A stretch of 64,000 bases of DNA from Certhia americana (GCA_018697195.1 CM031878.1:67511331-67575330); one strand, 5' to 3'; positions 34,525 through 46,229 are shown, numbered from the stretch's first letter. The notes: generated by a model not told the origin, from the sequence alone. Numbers and translations: made by a program.

Positions 34525-35245
34525 TCAGGCCTCTGGAGCGATGATATGAGTCGAGTCTAAATCATTACTGCCTTGTAGATTGGATAATGGAGCAAGGTCT
34601 TCGGTGGCAATTCTCAGCAGCGGACAAACCCAGTTGATCAACCCGCAGAACCGGTGTAAATTTTTCAGGGTCTTGTGGCTGTCCTTGATGACAAGCTGCT
34701 GGGGTGCGATGGTCTGCTCACCAATCCAGAGTCCAAGATATGTCCATGGGCAATCACGCTGGATCTTATTTTCAGCAATCTCAAACCCTGCATTCTTTAT
34801 TGCCTGTATTGTCTTGGCCAGCACAGTTTTCAAGTAAGTTTCATTTTTGGTACAAATCAAGATGTCATCTATATAGTGTAGGATGGTTGCATCAGGGAAT
34901 TTTTTCTGGATTGGTGACAAAATCTGGGCTACAAACATTTGACACTGGGCTGGGGATTTCTTCATGCCCTGGGGGAGGACTTGCCACTGGTACCTCTTTA
35001 ATTGTCTTTTTAATGGCTCTTGTCTTTTTAACGGTACAGAAAACACAAATCTGGGGGCATCTTTAGGATGGAGGGGGATATGGAAGGAACAGTCTCTGGG
35101 GAGCATGGAGGGAGAGGGCAGGCTGGACCTCATTGATTTTACGGAGGTCCTGTAGCAGTCGCCACTTGTCTTTGCCCAATTTTTTAATAACAAACACAAG
35201 TGTGTTCCAAGGGCTGGTGGAAGATGTTATGTGGCCCTTGGACAA
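34525..35245 (-). pseudogene. pol: ERVK pol: reverse transcriptase
   Basis: The minus-strand RT is in two frames. The N-terminal piece (35,245 down to about 35,063) shows [14 protein letters not shown] and [13 protein letters not shown]. The longer piece (from about 35,150 down to 34,525) has [17 protein letters not shown], then WQVLPQGMKKSPAQCQMFV, then the catalytic HYIDDIL (YIDD at 34,864-34,875, both Asp intact). It continues through the thumb (LHRFCGLINWVCPLL) to IATEDLAPLSNLQG. The layout is typical of ERVK/betaretrovirus-like pol. The frame break near 35,100-35,160 and the missing downstream domains make it non-functional. Confidence 0.92.
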
Positions 35246-35368
35246 CTGATAATTAACAAAGAGCTTGAGCGCTTATAACTTGTTCTGGCAGGAGCCACTG
35301 GTACACCCACACTGGCTCGTCGGTCTTACAGATGAATAGCAAGGTGGCACACTCTACAGTGGCCCCTA

Positions 35369-35670
35369 CTAGAAATCCAAAGGTGGTGGAGGGATTTCTA
35401 GTCTGGCTCCCCACTGGGATAGTGGGTCCCTGCCCCAAAGCATCATGTCAATGGGTACTACAAATGGTCTAATTGTAGCCACCTGCCCCTCTGGACCCTC
35501 AATGTTAATGAGGTGTTTGCTCCTCAAAGACATGAGTGGTCCTCCCACCCCAGAGATCATAACAGTAGGTGTGACAAGCTCCCAGTCTGCATGCTATTTG
35601 GAGCAGGCTATGATTGCAATTCAGCTCCTGTGTCAGCAGTACCTGTAATTGAAACTGGTGTACCACAACG
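35369..35670 (-). pseudogene. pro: ERVK protease, broken
   Basis: The aspartic protease active site reads ADTGAELQS on the minus strand (DTG at 35,626-35,634) and is followed by an in-frame TAG at 35,608-35,610. The C-terminal part appears in another frame as ISGVGGPL, then VEGPEGQ-like INIEGPEGQVATIRPFVV, then WGRDPLSQWGARLEIP. This is the usual end of a betaretrovirus-like protease. It lies directly downstream of the dUTPase, but the frame has shifted between the two. Confidence 0.85.
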
Positions 35671-35739
35671 GGACAAGGTACAGTGTAACAGTGGTTTGTT
35701 TTTCCCCACTGTTTGTATGAGGTACACATCATGACTGTC

Positions 35740-36014
35740 CGAGTCCAGACAGTCTTGTCTTGTACACACATTTGAGCAAAGGAGGTACCCTTGCTCAAGA
35801 AAAATGGTGGATTAGTACACAACACAGCCACAGTAATTTTTTGTCCAAGGCTCACAACAATAACTTCTGGAATTACTTCAAGGCCAGTTGAGGTGTAATT
35901 AGTACCCCTTAAAATCAGTATTTCCCATGGCCCATCTGGGGGCCCACATTGGTCTGTTGGAATATAAGTAATTTGATCATCATCAAATTGGACCGGAAGA
36001 TCTCTCCGCAACAT
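35740..36014 (-). pseudogene. ERVK dUTPase domain
   Basis: Between nucleocapsid and protease, the minus-strand frame reads GPWEILILRGTNYTSTGLEV, then IPEVIVVSLGQKITV, then NPPFFLSKGTSFAQMCV. The order and spacing match the dUTPase domain that betaretrovirus-like elements carry ahead of protease. The usual RSS motif has become RGT and the substrate-pocket GVIDxxY region is altered, so activity is unlikely. Its presence supports the ERVK assignment. Confidence 0.78.
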
Positions 36015-36251
36015 CCAGCCATCAAATTTAGAACTTGTTGTTGATGGAAGAATCAGCGGCCTCTCTAATGGTTGTGGTCCTCTTCAATTTGCCTGCCAGC
36101 CACTGGTCTTCCCAGATGTTGGGAGACCAGGATGGTACGACCTGCCATTTTTTGTCATCACACAGAACTGTCTTGTGTTTGGCACATAGTTTCCTAAGTG
36201 CTAGTTATGTCGATGACTTTTCAGGCTGACTCGAGATGGGGGAAGAAGTGG

Positions 36252-36293
36252 GCATCCTGCCCACAGATGCCCCTTCTGTCCACAATTAAAACA
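36252..36293 (-). pseudogene. gag: ERVK gag nucleocapsid zinc knuckle
   Basis: The minus strand encodes CFNCGQKGHLWAGC, a complete CX2CX4HX4C retroviral zinc knuckle of 14 residues. It lies between capsid and dUTPase. Only one intact knuckle is seen; the expected second one downstream (about 36,150-36,200) is not recognisable. It overlaps no other feature. Confidence 0.88.
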
Positions 36294-36461
36294 TGTAAGT
36301 TGATTAATATTTGAACTTTTGAACTGCCAAAACCTCCCGTACACCCTTACTCAGTGCAAGTACGATGGTGTGTTTGATGGATATTAATCTGGTGCAGTCC
36401 TCTACCATCTGTTGGATGGTGGGCTCAGGTTCCAGGGGAGCACCCAAATAATCTTCTTGCA

Positions 36462-36969
36462 CTATGTGTTAGCATTAGCAGCCTCCATTTTCTGAAGCAG
36501 CTCCTCCCTGGCCTGAGGATTTTCAATTTGCTTTTCAATGGCATCTTTGAGCTTGTACACAAACTTGATAAAAGCTTCATCTACACCTTGCTGGATATGT
36601 ACAAAGTTTTGTAGGGGTAGGGAGACATCTGGGGTTAGGAATAAGGTGTTACGGGCAGCCTTTATTAGGTCCAGGATGGGTTGAGGGATGATCTGAGCTT
36701 GCTTTTCTGGTTGGTCAAATCCCCTCTCGCTAGAGAGCATGGCCATGGTCAGTGTAGGGTTGGGATCTTCATTTTTGATTGGGGCCAGGACAGATTTTAA
36801 TTGTTTTTTCCACAACACTTCCCACAAGACAAACTCCATGGGGGATACTTAGGAGCAAGAAGATGTAATGAATGTCTTGGGGAACCACAACGTGGCTGTC
36901 TAAAGTCATATTTAATACGTTCTTAATGTACGGTGACTTTCTTCTATAGTCTTTGGCTGCTTTGCACAC
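36462..36969 (-). pseudogene. gag: ERVK gag capsid
   Basis: The minus-strand capsid is split by a frameshift at about 36,840. The upstream piece has SPYIKNVLNMTLDSHVVVPQ. The downstream 125-codon piece runs WEVLWKKQLKSVL, then GFDQPEKQAQIIPQPILDLI, then the major homology region QGVDEAFIKFVYKLKDAIEK, and finally NPQAREELLQKMEAANANT. The MHR and the NPQAREEL segment are characteristic of betaretrovirus/ERVK capsid. It is not functional because of the frame break and missing upstream gag continuity. Confidence 0.9.
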
Positions 36970-38232
36970 TTCTCTCAGTTCATTGTATGGAAAACGCTCC
37001 TATTTTGTGATTCTCGCATCTCTCCCACTCTTCTAAATGACCGGACCAACGATGTGCTGGAGGTTCTCAGCCATATCTCAATGGCCTTCCCTCACTACCT
37101 GCCTCCAAACCCTCACCCAGCATTGCCCCGATCAGGTGTCATTGTCAGAGCAACAGCTGTCCTCATCCTCTCATCCTGGAGAGGATGAGGAAGGATTGGA
37201 GTAGGGGTGAGTTCCCCAGCTGACCAGCAAGGCCTGGTGACTTGAGGCATCAGTAGCCAAGATGGCTACCTTCTGGTCAGGCCCACTTCCAGATCCAGTG
37301 GTATGAGACCTGGAAGTGGCAGGGGATGGATAGGAGTGGCCTGGCTTAGAGGTGGGGTCAGGGAGAAGCTTCCCCCATCTTGGCCCATAAAAATCAGTGG
37401 AAAGGGAGATGAACTAGGATAAGGGGGTACAGGTGGACAAGAGTTGAGGTTAGAACTCAGGATGGCATGGCCACTACCAGCCTGAGGAAGGGACAGAAAG
37501 GGTAAGAGGTGGCAGGAGGCAGGTGCCTCTCCTGTGCCATCTGGCAGGTTCCACCTCCAATCCCACTCTTAGGGAGAGACGGATTAGGAATAGGGAGGGA
37601 GGAAGACAGCAACTGGGCAGAACAGTTCGGGACCTTTCCCGTTTTCCCTTGATCAACTTAAAAGTCAAATGAAAAAGAATAAAATGTCCCAACTTTAGCA
37701 TTCCCCTTAACTTGTTCAATATACAAACATTTCCCCACTTTGTCCCAAAACTGAACTTACCAGTTCAGGGCCACTTACCAGTTAATATCAGGGAAGTCTT
37801 TAAATAGAAAATGAACAAAGGCTTTCAAATCCCCTTTAGAAAACTTAACATCCCCAGAAACAAGGGTCCCCTTAACCTAGATATAAAACTCCCACTCCGA
37901 AATGGACAGATTCAAACCCATTTCAGTTGTCTTTTCCCACCTGCAAGAGAAAGGAGGAACAGAACTGAAAAGAGACCTGTGTTGACACCCTCTCCCGGTG
38001 CCTTTGCAAATCACCACTCAGAAGAAACTTGATGCGTCGAAAAGAAAGATCTTGCGAGGGGCTTGCCAACTCCGACCAGTCCTCTGGAGCTGTTCTGATG
38101 AGAATTGCCAGCCAGCCCTTCAGGAATCACCCCAGAAAATTGGAGTTTTTCCATCTGGGGTCTAGTACTGTGAGGCAGCTTTTTTCCAGGATTAAAGTCC
38201 AGTGGTGACACTCTCAGGGCACTCAAAAAGAG
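36970..38232 (-). pseudogene. gag: ERVK leader and amino-terminal gag, decayed
   Basis: By position this should hold the untranslated leader, matrix and the proline-rich spacer. A minus-strand frame at 37,474-37,719 carries a Leu/Arg-rich segment that may be matrix, but no motif is certain. A 12-bp perfect inverted repeat (37,161-37,172 with 37,179-37,190) sits here. Elevated GC and purine-rich text (gaaagggag, ggaagg) is consistent with retroviral gag. Confidence 0.55.
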
Positions 38233-38250
38233 GTCCCTGTTCAGGTGCCA
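38233..38250 (-). other. Retroviral primer-binding site, tRNA-Lys type
   Basis: The minus strand reads TGGCACCTGAACAGGGAC. It differs from the standard tRNA-Lys3 site at two positions only, and both are CpG decay products (CG to CA and CG to TG). It sits two bases inside the 5' LTR edge at 38,253. This fixes orientation and supports the name ERVK. Confidence 0.92.
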
Positions 38251-38252
38251 GC

Positions 38253-38783
38253 TGTGGCAGTGTGGCAGGAGCAGCCGAGGCCACCACCTTCCCAAGAATG
38301 TGCTCCTTGGAAGGGTAGCTCCGTCATCCAGTACACTCACGTGCTGAGATGTAAGCGCATCAAAATCCTTCACATCAAAACATTCAGCAAAGAAAGATAT
38401 GGGAGGAGCTTTTGTGTGACATTTCCAGTTTATTGATGCTCACTGGGAGGGGGTCAGGGACAAAAGCCAGAGAACAAAGGAGGGTCCAGGGTTTTTAAGT
38501 TCATGGGTAAAGGCAGAGAAACAGATCTGAAGGCAAATAATCTGAGGGTTCATGGGCAGTACAAAGGTGGGGGGGCTACAGAGCCCAATTAGGGTTCAAG
38601 GTAGGAGTGGCAAGGAAAGGGAACCAACCAGAGGACAGAGAATGAGGAACTTTCTAGAACTGGGGTGTGAAAAAAGGACTACATAACTGGAATGATTAAC
38701 ACAGGACTGCAAGGGACTGTGGGAGGATGTGCCTTATATGGGGGTCTCATCCTAAGGGCATTGTGCTTCAGCAATCCCCCAAC
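38253..38783 (-). mobile_element. ERVK provirus 5' LTR
   Basis: This is the full-length LTR of the minus-strand provirus. The minus strand ends at 38,253 (GCCACA) next to the primer-binding site and starts TGTTGGGGG at about 38,783. An AATAAA lies near 38,426-38,431 (minus) and a TTAAAAA TATA-like box near 38,485-38,495. U3 occupies about 38,500-38,783. A target duplication is not resolved: the bases left of 33,643 (cacagg) have no clear partner at 38,784, though cacag occurs at 38,800-38,804. The outer boundary could therefore be up to 20 bp further out. Confidence 0.85.
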
Positions 38784-40309
38784 ACTTCATGGGATGCAAC
38801 ACAGCTGTGTGCATGTTTCTGCATGTGTGAATGGTCAAAAATAATAACATTCACAAACTGAGTTCTCCTGAAGGGAGTGCTTAATTTAAAATGTTTGTAA
38901 GATGTAATAGATCTTGTTGACTTGATTTCTGAATTTAAAATATAAAATGAAAGCATAGGATCTCATGCAAAAAATTGGAGGCAGGTATTATATTCCTCCC
39001 ATTTGTACTGTTTGCAAAATGCACTTAATAGTTTAATTCCAATTGCTCCTACAGAGCAGACATGGGGAGGCTGCTGAAATCTGGGAGCATCACAGGACTA
39101 TAGGAATGCTGCTGAAATCACAGAACTCTTGTAAGGCTTAAGAAGGAACTGGAGACATTGCACATCATAGCTGAATCTTCACACCTTTCTACACCTGCAG
39201 TCAGGTATGGCAGCTCTGCAAGTCTCTGGGGCTGTCCTGCCCCCCTTCAGGCACAGATCGTTTTCCATGGTTGTCCATTCCGGCAGCAGCTCCTGCTCTG
39301 GCCATGCCAGGGCCACTGCATGCCCAAATCCCAGATGCTCCTCCCAGCCTGACTTGCCCCTGCAGCATTAATTCCTATGTCCAGGCTAGGAGCCACCCCA
39401 CAACCCCAGCAGGCTGGGCACTGGCTGAAGACCTGTCCATCACAACTCTGGCTCAAAAGACTCTCAAGCAGGAACTTCAAAGCCATCACTTCAGCAAAAA
39501 TGACAAGGATACTTCTGCATAAGGGAAAGGTGCCCAACTGGCTAACTTTCAGAGTGGGGCACTTGAGACCTAATGCTGCAGTCATTGTTTTGAGACAAAG
39601 AGTCCCTCTTTGTCCCTTGCCAACATCTCTTTCAAACTGCGGGACTCTGCACTGCCCTGACATTGCCGACAGCGTTACACAGCAGTTGGATTTACTGCTC
39701 AACTCCTGAGTCCAAACACCTGCTGCTCTGGAAATGAAAAGTGATAACTGCTATTTGTCATCTTCCCTCTTGCTGCTTCAGCATGCCAGGACACAAGCTC
39801 CAGGCTGCAGTGTCACCACCATGGAGCATCATGGTGACATTTGAGGACTTCCCCTTAGAACTTGCAGCCAGCCAGTGCCAGTCACTTGGCATTTGCTGTC
39901 TGGCAGGATCAAGCCCAGCTGCCCAGAGAAATGCCTAAGGCTAGAAACCACTCTGCTCTAACCCTGACAAGACAGTTTGAATGGGAGCCATCTCCAGGAA
40001 AACAATCTGCTTCTACCCAAGATGAGTCCCTTTAGCTGGAACACTCTGCTTCTCCTGTCTGTCCATAATGGGACAAAAAAGCACCTTGTAAAGCCGGTCT
40101 AGCATCCCTCAAGTACTGATTACCAAAGTACCAACAGAATCAATCCCCTTTGTTAAGAAGAGTTCTCTGGTGAAGCTGACTACTTTACCTTTCCAAACAA
40201 AGACATACACATATATATAAGTATACACACCCCTTCCTAGATTCATATGCGTACATACATTTGTGGATTCCCCATGAACTAGCTTGAATCCTCTTATCTC
40301 ACATACAGA
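38784..40309. other. Unique DNA including a GC-richer block
   Basis: From about 39,200 to 39,960 the base composition is visibly richer in G and C than the surroundings. Open frames occur on both strands there (minus 39,247-39,702, Cys-rich; plus 39,377-39,709). Neither protein has a recognisable motif or splice support, and overlapping frames on both strands argue for composition rather than coding. It could be an exon of a long noncoding RNA, a decayed element or simply a GC-rich patch. Confidence 0.3.
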
Positions 40310-40425
40310 CTCACAGAACATTCTGAGTTGAAAGGGACCCTATAAGGACCATCAAGTCCATCTTGTAAGTAAATGGCCCATAGATAGATTGGACCCACAA
40401 ACCTTGATGATATTAACACCATGTT
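40310..40425 (-). mobile_element. CR1 LINE 3'-terminal fragment, antisense
   Basis: The opening actcacagaacattctgagt, then tgaaagggaccctataagga and ccatcaagtcc, is the antisense start of a CR1 3' UTR. It fades after about 110 bp. Confidence 0.75.
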
Positions 40426-40740
40426 CTGACCAAATGAGCTGATCTCCTCTCAGTATCCCTTCTTGAATGTCAGCCTTCTTTTAATTTTGCACCATCTGAG
40501 GTACAAGGTGAAGTGTCTGGAAGCTGCAGTTCTGATGCAACAAGTGCAGTCCTGTAACTGGTGCACAAGGTGGCCCAACCTCTTGTCTCTATACTTTCCC
40601 AACAGTGCATCAGGCCTAATAGATGTTTAAGACCTTAGCACCTTTTTGCAACAGTCATTTCCTCTGCATGTTTACAAGGACAGCCTTCCACCCTATGAAC
40701 TTACCTAAAGTGAAATACTCAAAGTTACAGCACTTGGGCA

Positions 40741-40768
40741 TCTGATTAGGTCAATCTGATTAGGTCAA
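40741..40768. repeat. Perfect 14-bp tandem duplication
   Basis: TCTGATTAGGTCAA occurs twice head to tail without a mismatch. Confidence 0.9.
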
Positions 40769-42850
40769 ATTTACAAACAAAAGATTCTTCCTGTGGTAAG
40801 GGTAGCAGCTAGATAGGTTTTCTCCTTCTGGCTTCTTTTATTTTGTTGAAATCATATCCCAGAAATATGAAAATTCAAAAATGAGAACACTACTTTGCTA
40901 GCAAGCCTCAGCTGTTTACATGGTAATTTCTAAATAAAATTAAATCCAATTCCTGATTATCCAAGATACAGAACTATTTGATTGAAAAAAAAATGTATTT
41001 CAATTACACAAACCATACATTTGCATAGACTATTAAAAAACCTTCTTTCAAATTCTTTACCTTATGTCACTATTGCCTGTATATTCAGATACAGAAACAT
41101 TTTATAGGTGTAGCCAGCCATTAGTTCTGTTTAGAATGTCATTCCTAACTCTATATGTGAAATTGAATAGAATATTTCTCTGTTAAGTACAGCAAAAGCA
41201 CATTTTTTATCCAAAGAACCAAAATAACTATACACAGACATGAGATATCTAGAATAAAAGCTGAAGCCTCACGGGGTAGGCATGCATTTTTGATACTTCG
41301 TAGCCCAAAACTGAAAAGCAATACAGGACTCAGGTACTGTATTGTACCTTTGCTGTGTACCCTCAATGTAAGTAATAAAGGCCAAGACAGCTTTCATCAT
41401 TACACTCCTTGCACATTTCACCAACATACTCTTTAACCTTTTAAAGACTAGGTATTCTGAACCCTGGAATGAAAGCAAGGCATCATGAATTTCATATACC
41501 AGCTGAAGCTCCTCTGAGGATAAGTGAACACAGGCACGTTCAGTTAGCAGTTTTTTCTAGCTTTGTAACAGGCCTTGGAGATTACATATCACCATCTGCA
41601 CACTTTGGATTTAATTTCCATGGTTTGGGATGAGCTGAAAGGCCAATTTGCCAACAGCACACAATCGCCTGCATTTTGACTGACTGGCAGATGAGGGAAG
41701 AGTTTTGTATTTATTACAATGAAGTCCATTCAATAAGTAACATTGGTAGAGTTACCAAAATTAATAGTTCCTTCTTGCCAATGGTGTTCTTGCTGAAAGA
41801 AGTGTGCTGACAACCCTTCTGCCTTCCTGCACACAAAGGCTACATACAATAAAATCAAACATAACAGAAAATCAAAATACCTCCAATTCTTTCCTAGCAA
41901 GCACTAGCCCATCCAGTTGTTACCATAACAACAACAATGAAAAATGCAGTGGATGAGACTTTACTTTTACACTGAAATATCTGAGGAAATACTTTCCTCA
42001 GGAAAAAATCAGGAGTATACTAGATATTCTCTTCTTCAGTGGCAACAGGACAGCAACTCTTAAAAGGCAAAAAGCTGCTTGAAGAAGGAAACCTACAAGG
42101 ATAAGGACGGAATTTAACAGAGGAAAAAGAATATACTAATAGTCAGATTTGGAAAATTTGAAACAAAGTTTCTTCCAGCCTCAACACTCTAACTGTGTTA
42201 AGGTCAAAGAAGCCATGACAGGACACGTCATGTCCACTATAAAGATACTTGGTCCTGTATCTATGTAACTAAATCATGAAATTTAGCACTTGTGATGAAA
42301 CAGAGCTTAACCACACTCAATCTTTGTTTTAATTTCTGCATTACTGTTTCTGAAGACCACAAAACTTGTTCTTGTAAGCAAAAGCACAAAATATCTAGTT
42401 TAAATATGATTAAAATACAGGCAATCAGCTATTCTAGCTATCCAGAACCCTGGGTATGGACTTTGTGACTATCTGAAAGGAAGAGACACAGCTACTCCCT
42501 TTGTAGAGAAATTGGGCAGAAAAATCCAGTTTCCAGATTAGAAAATAAAGTCAAACACTGCAGAAGCTTTTAAAAGTCATGAGTTCAGAAGCACGTAGAT
42601 GTAGGTGAAAAGAAGGTAAAGTCAAACACTTCAGCACATTTTACAGCAAAACTGTATTTTTCGCCCCTCTTCTATCCATCCCCTTCAAGAAACTGCAATT
42701 TATAAAACTTATATAAATTATCAAGTTTTTCAGATACTCTTGGTCCTAAAGAATCTAAAAGTAAGTTCGGGTCCTTTTTAGCCAAAAGAACAAGGAGTTC
42801 TTTTGAAAATGCAAAAGCCAAAAAAAGAAAAATCACACAAACACTTCTCT

Positions 42851-42869
42851 CCCCCCCACCCCCCCCCCC
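42851..42869. repeat. Poly-C run
   Basis: Seven C, one A and eleven C. On the minus strand this is a long G run able to form quadruplexes, and it is prone to sequencing error. Confidence 0.85.
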
Positions 42870-43019
42870 AATAAAGAATTCTAATTAAGAACTTGCAATG
42901 AATTTTCACAATTTAAGATGTAGTCACTTCCACATACAATTTCAAGCAGTCAAGGAGCAGCATTTCTTGCTAATACCCACCAGCACTGTATATACTTCTC
43001 TATCAGCTTTAGAACTGTG

Positions 43020-43573
43020 TGTGCTGGATGCAGCTGGGGTAGAGCTTATTTCCTTTCCTACACAGTGGATGTTGTGGGGCTGTGTTTTGAATTTGGTCTG
43101 AAAACAGGGTTGATAATACAGAAATACTTTTTTATTGCTGAACTGGTCTTACACAGAGCCAAAGCCTTTTCTCCTGTTTGTACTTCCATACTGACAAGGA
43201 AGTTGGGGGTGCATGGGAGGTTGGAAGGAGACACAGCTGGGACAAGTGGCCCCCATCCAAAGAGACCAAAGGGATATTCCAGACCATGTGACATCATGGT
43301 CAGTCCATAAAGCTGGAGGGAAGAAGCAGAAAGGGGGGAACATTTGGAGGAATGGCAAACAAGTGTTACACATGATAGAGCCCTGCTCTCCCAGACATGG
43401 CTGAACGCCTCTCTGCCATGAGAAACAGTGAAATAATTTCCTTTTTTTGCTTTGTTTGTGTACATGGATTTTGTTTTTCCTATTAAACCATCTTTATCTC
43501 AACTCACAAGTTTTCTTTCTGATTCTCTCTCCGCTGGCAGGGGATGAAATTGGCTGCCTGGGGTGAAACCACA
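43020..43573 (+). mobile_element. ERVL solo LTR with perfect 5-bp target duplication
   Basis: The 554-bp unit starts TGTGCTGG and ends AACCACA. It is flanked by CTGTG on both sides (43,015-43,019 and 43,574-43,578); 5-bp duplications are typical of ERVL. Landmarks of this widespread bird LTR are gggatattccagaccatgtg, acatcatggtcagtccataa (decayed TATA), agccctgctctcccagacat, tattaaaccatctttatctc (polyadenylation area) and ttctgattctctctccgctg. No internal sequence is attached. Plus-strand and minus-strand frames inside it are not genes. Confidence 0.92.
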
Positions 43574-43578
43574 CTGTG

Positions 43579-43858
43579 TCACTTCTCTTTCTCCAGCTTC
43601 AAGTGAGGTTTCACTTAGCTATGCAACCTCTATGTTTCCAGCTGAATATTGCTGTAAGATTTTTATGCAGGCTTACATCCAGAGGTTCAGTCTGTCAACA
43701 TGTTCTGCCACTATCACACTCCTTCATCTTTAGTACTAAGGGGACCCAAAGGGAGGAAGCAATATCAAAACTAAGTTCACCTGTGCATATGAAGAAATCT
43801 GAGAAACAGTTAATGGGAAACAGGATCAGAGCTTCACACTATTAAGTATATCAGTTCT
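43579..43858. other. Short unique spacer
   Basis: Lies between the ERVL LTR and a CR1 fragment. Nothing is recognised. Confidence 0.4.
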
Positions 43859-44071
43859 TAAGTAAGAAATTCTTTACCGTGAGGATTGCAAAGCAGTGGA
43901 ACAGGCTTCCTAGAGAAGATGTGAATGCCCCATCCCTGGAAGTATTCAAGACCAGGTTGGAACAGAGCCCTAAGCAATCTGATCTAGTGGAAGATGCCCC
44001 CACCTGTGATGTGAGGGTTGGAAATAATATGGTCTTTAAGGCCCCTTCCAACTTTTCTCTGATTCTATGAA
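43859..44071 (+). mobile_element. CR1 LINE 3'-end fragment, sense
   Basis: The phrases aagcagtggaacaggcttcc, tcaagaccaggttggaacag, gccccttccaacttttctct and gattctatgaattctt mark an intact CR1 3' UTR with the first tail unit. Confidence 0.9.
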
Positions 44072-46229
44072 TTCTTCACCATAACTTTTATAGCCTCCCT
44101 CATAAATAACAAATGACAAACATCCCAATCAAAAAATACATTATGTATCAGGATCTCAGAGATACTCATACCTGCTGAACACCTATTATCTGTTTGCTGT
44201 CCAGTAATCTCAAATGTAGAAAATGCAATATTGACACATAATGTAGACAACATTGAGTAAAAAGCCACTTAATAAATATACTTTTTTTAGGAAGGAAAAA
44301 TTTATGAAACTTCCTTCTGTTTATAAATTTCTTGATTTTGCACTAAAACTAACAAATAACTCACAAAAAGTATATTATTAAGCACCTGTTTTGACATCTG
44401 GCTGCCTTCAGATATCAACTTGCTTGCTTGTTTCCTCATTCTTGGCTCAACCACTTAAAGTAGCCTTAAATGCTTGTAAAAATCATCTACATTGAAGGCA
44501 CTTTATGAGAGTTAGGAGGGTGAATGACTCGCAGTGGAAAAAAGTTCTCTTTGAAAGAAAGACCATTGCTGAAGAGTTCTATTAATATTGATGAATGCAC
44601 TGCAGAGACAATCAAGAGTATTCTCAAGTGGGGAACATTTGCAAAGAGTGCTTTTAACTGATACTTTATCAGAATAGTTTTTAGAGCAATTAAATAAATC
44701 AACGAATTCTTAAAGATCCTGAACTTGCCCCAAGCTGTAGAAAAGTCACACGCTAAATTTCTGCATAACCTTTCCCAAACTGACTGCAGGATCTGCAGTC
44801 TATCGTTTGCGTTAGACCCCATCCCAAGGAAATGGGAACTGGTAGGTGGAGCACCAGCAAGAGAGGTGCGGGTGTGGGTCCTTGAGTGCGGCTCTGCGGG
44901 AAGGGAAAAGCAAACGCCCCCCAGCACAGGACACCGGGGTGGCAGAACCCACTAGATGGTGCTGTCCGCCCACATATTGAGTACTTTTGTCTGAAAAATA
45001 TTAAAAATTAAAAAACAGGAGGGGAAAATAACCTTTGAGGGCAGCAATTTTTGTAAAAAAAGTAAGAAAATAGCATAAAGTTTCAGAAGGTTTTTTTGGT
45101 TTTTAAATAAGCTTTCTCATCATTCGTGTGAATGGTACTAGTTTCCATCAATTCTCTTTCGTGAGGCAATCTTAGATTAGAAAACTAAACATTGGCCTAG
45201 TGGGCTTAGAGGTAAGTTCTCTCTTTTTGAACTGTTTTTGTCTGAAATAATCCAATTCTTGGGCTGCTGTAGCGATAATGTGTATTATTCAGCCATATAT
45301 TAATTTATAGCCTGAAAGAGGCCTCTCCTTTTATTAATTCAAAGAAATAGTCAGGTTTGAAAATAATTTACATTGCAGATTAAATAAAAAGCAAAACCTA
45401 GACTTTAGAAAACAGATCATGACCTTTTGTTTCCTGAACTTTTTCCAGTTTACTCACTGATAATTATAAGTTCACCACACAAAAAGTGAAAGTTTAGTTT
45501 TTCCAAATGGCTTATTCCATTTTGTCTTCAATTCAAAACAGTACTCTATAACAGTCTAACTTCTATAAAACTTGAGTACACACTAGGGAGGGTGCAGGGG
45601 AGAAATACATAATATTTTGAGGAAATTTTGGTGTAAAAATGGCAGCTAACCCACAAAAGATGATAATATTTTCCTGGAAAAGAAGGTTATACACGAACAC
45701 ACACAGAGACACAGAAGTTAGACATAGGATTAGGAGGCAAAGAATAATATATTGATTCAAAAGGAAATTTTACTGAAGGGGGCAGGGAAAAAGTGTAAAG
45801 CACTAAGCCATTAACATACAGCAGACTGTATCAGAAGAATAAGACTGATAATGAGAGACAGTGAAGGTGTAATCATTAGCAGATTCAACAGAATTTAGAA
45901 AATAGGTTTCTTATTGCTGGAGGCCTAAATAAAGTTCTCAGAGAAGCATTCAAGACAGCAATTGCAGATGGTCACAGAAGAACTATATTATAAGCTACTT
46001 TTCCTGGTTTCTCATTAAAAGATCAGAAACAAGACTGAACTCAAAAGTTACCTCAACATCTTAGGTAAATAATAAATCCAGTGCTTGCCTGAGTAACAAT
46101 ACACAGGAAGAAAATCTGTCGATGAAAACTGCTTATATATGCAAAGTCACCATCACTCCTCTAGAACGTAGTATAAAGAAGTGACTTTTAAGAGAATTTT
46201 TAAAGACATTATTTTAGAAACAGTACAAG
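44072..46229. other. Unique AT-rich DNA with a short GC-rich island
   Basis: Around 44,780-44,970 composition becomes GC-rich and includes a CTCF-like site. A block around 45,215-45,330 with several TAATTA/ATTAAT cores may be conserved. No gene is seen. Confidence 0.4.
44949..44964 (+). promoter_or_regulatory. Probable CTCF binding site
   Basis: CCACTAGATGGTGCTG matches the CTCF core CCASYAGRKGGCRS at all but one position (T for C in GGC). It stands at the edge of the only GC-rich patch for several kilobases. Occupancy cannot be judged from sequence. Confidence 0.5.

Larger units (their letters stand above)
40426..43014. other. Unique AT-rich DNA, no gene seen
   Basis: It holds a perfect 14-bp tandem duplication at 40,741-40,768 (unit TCTGATTAGGTCAA) and a C-rich run at 42,851-42,869. 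No coding or mobile-element signal is recognised. Confidence 0.45.

Noticed and set aside
38784..38804. Target duplication cacag for the provirus
   Set aside because: It would require the LTR to end at a non-canonical position; five common bases 20 bp away from the likely edge are weak evidence.
39247..39702. 151-codon Cys-rich minus-strand frame
   Set aside because: It overlaps an open plus-strand frame in a GC-richer patch, with no motif and no splice support.
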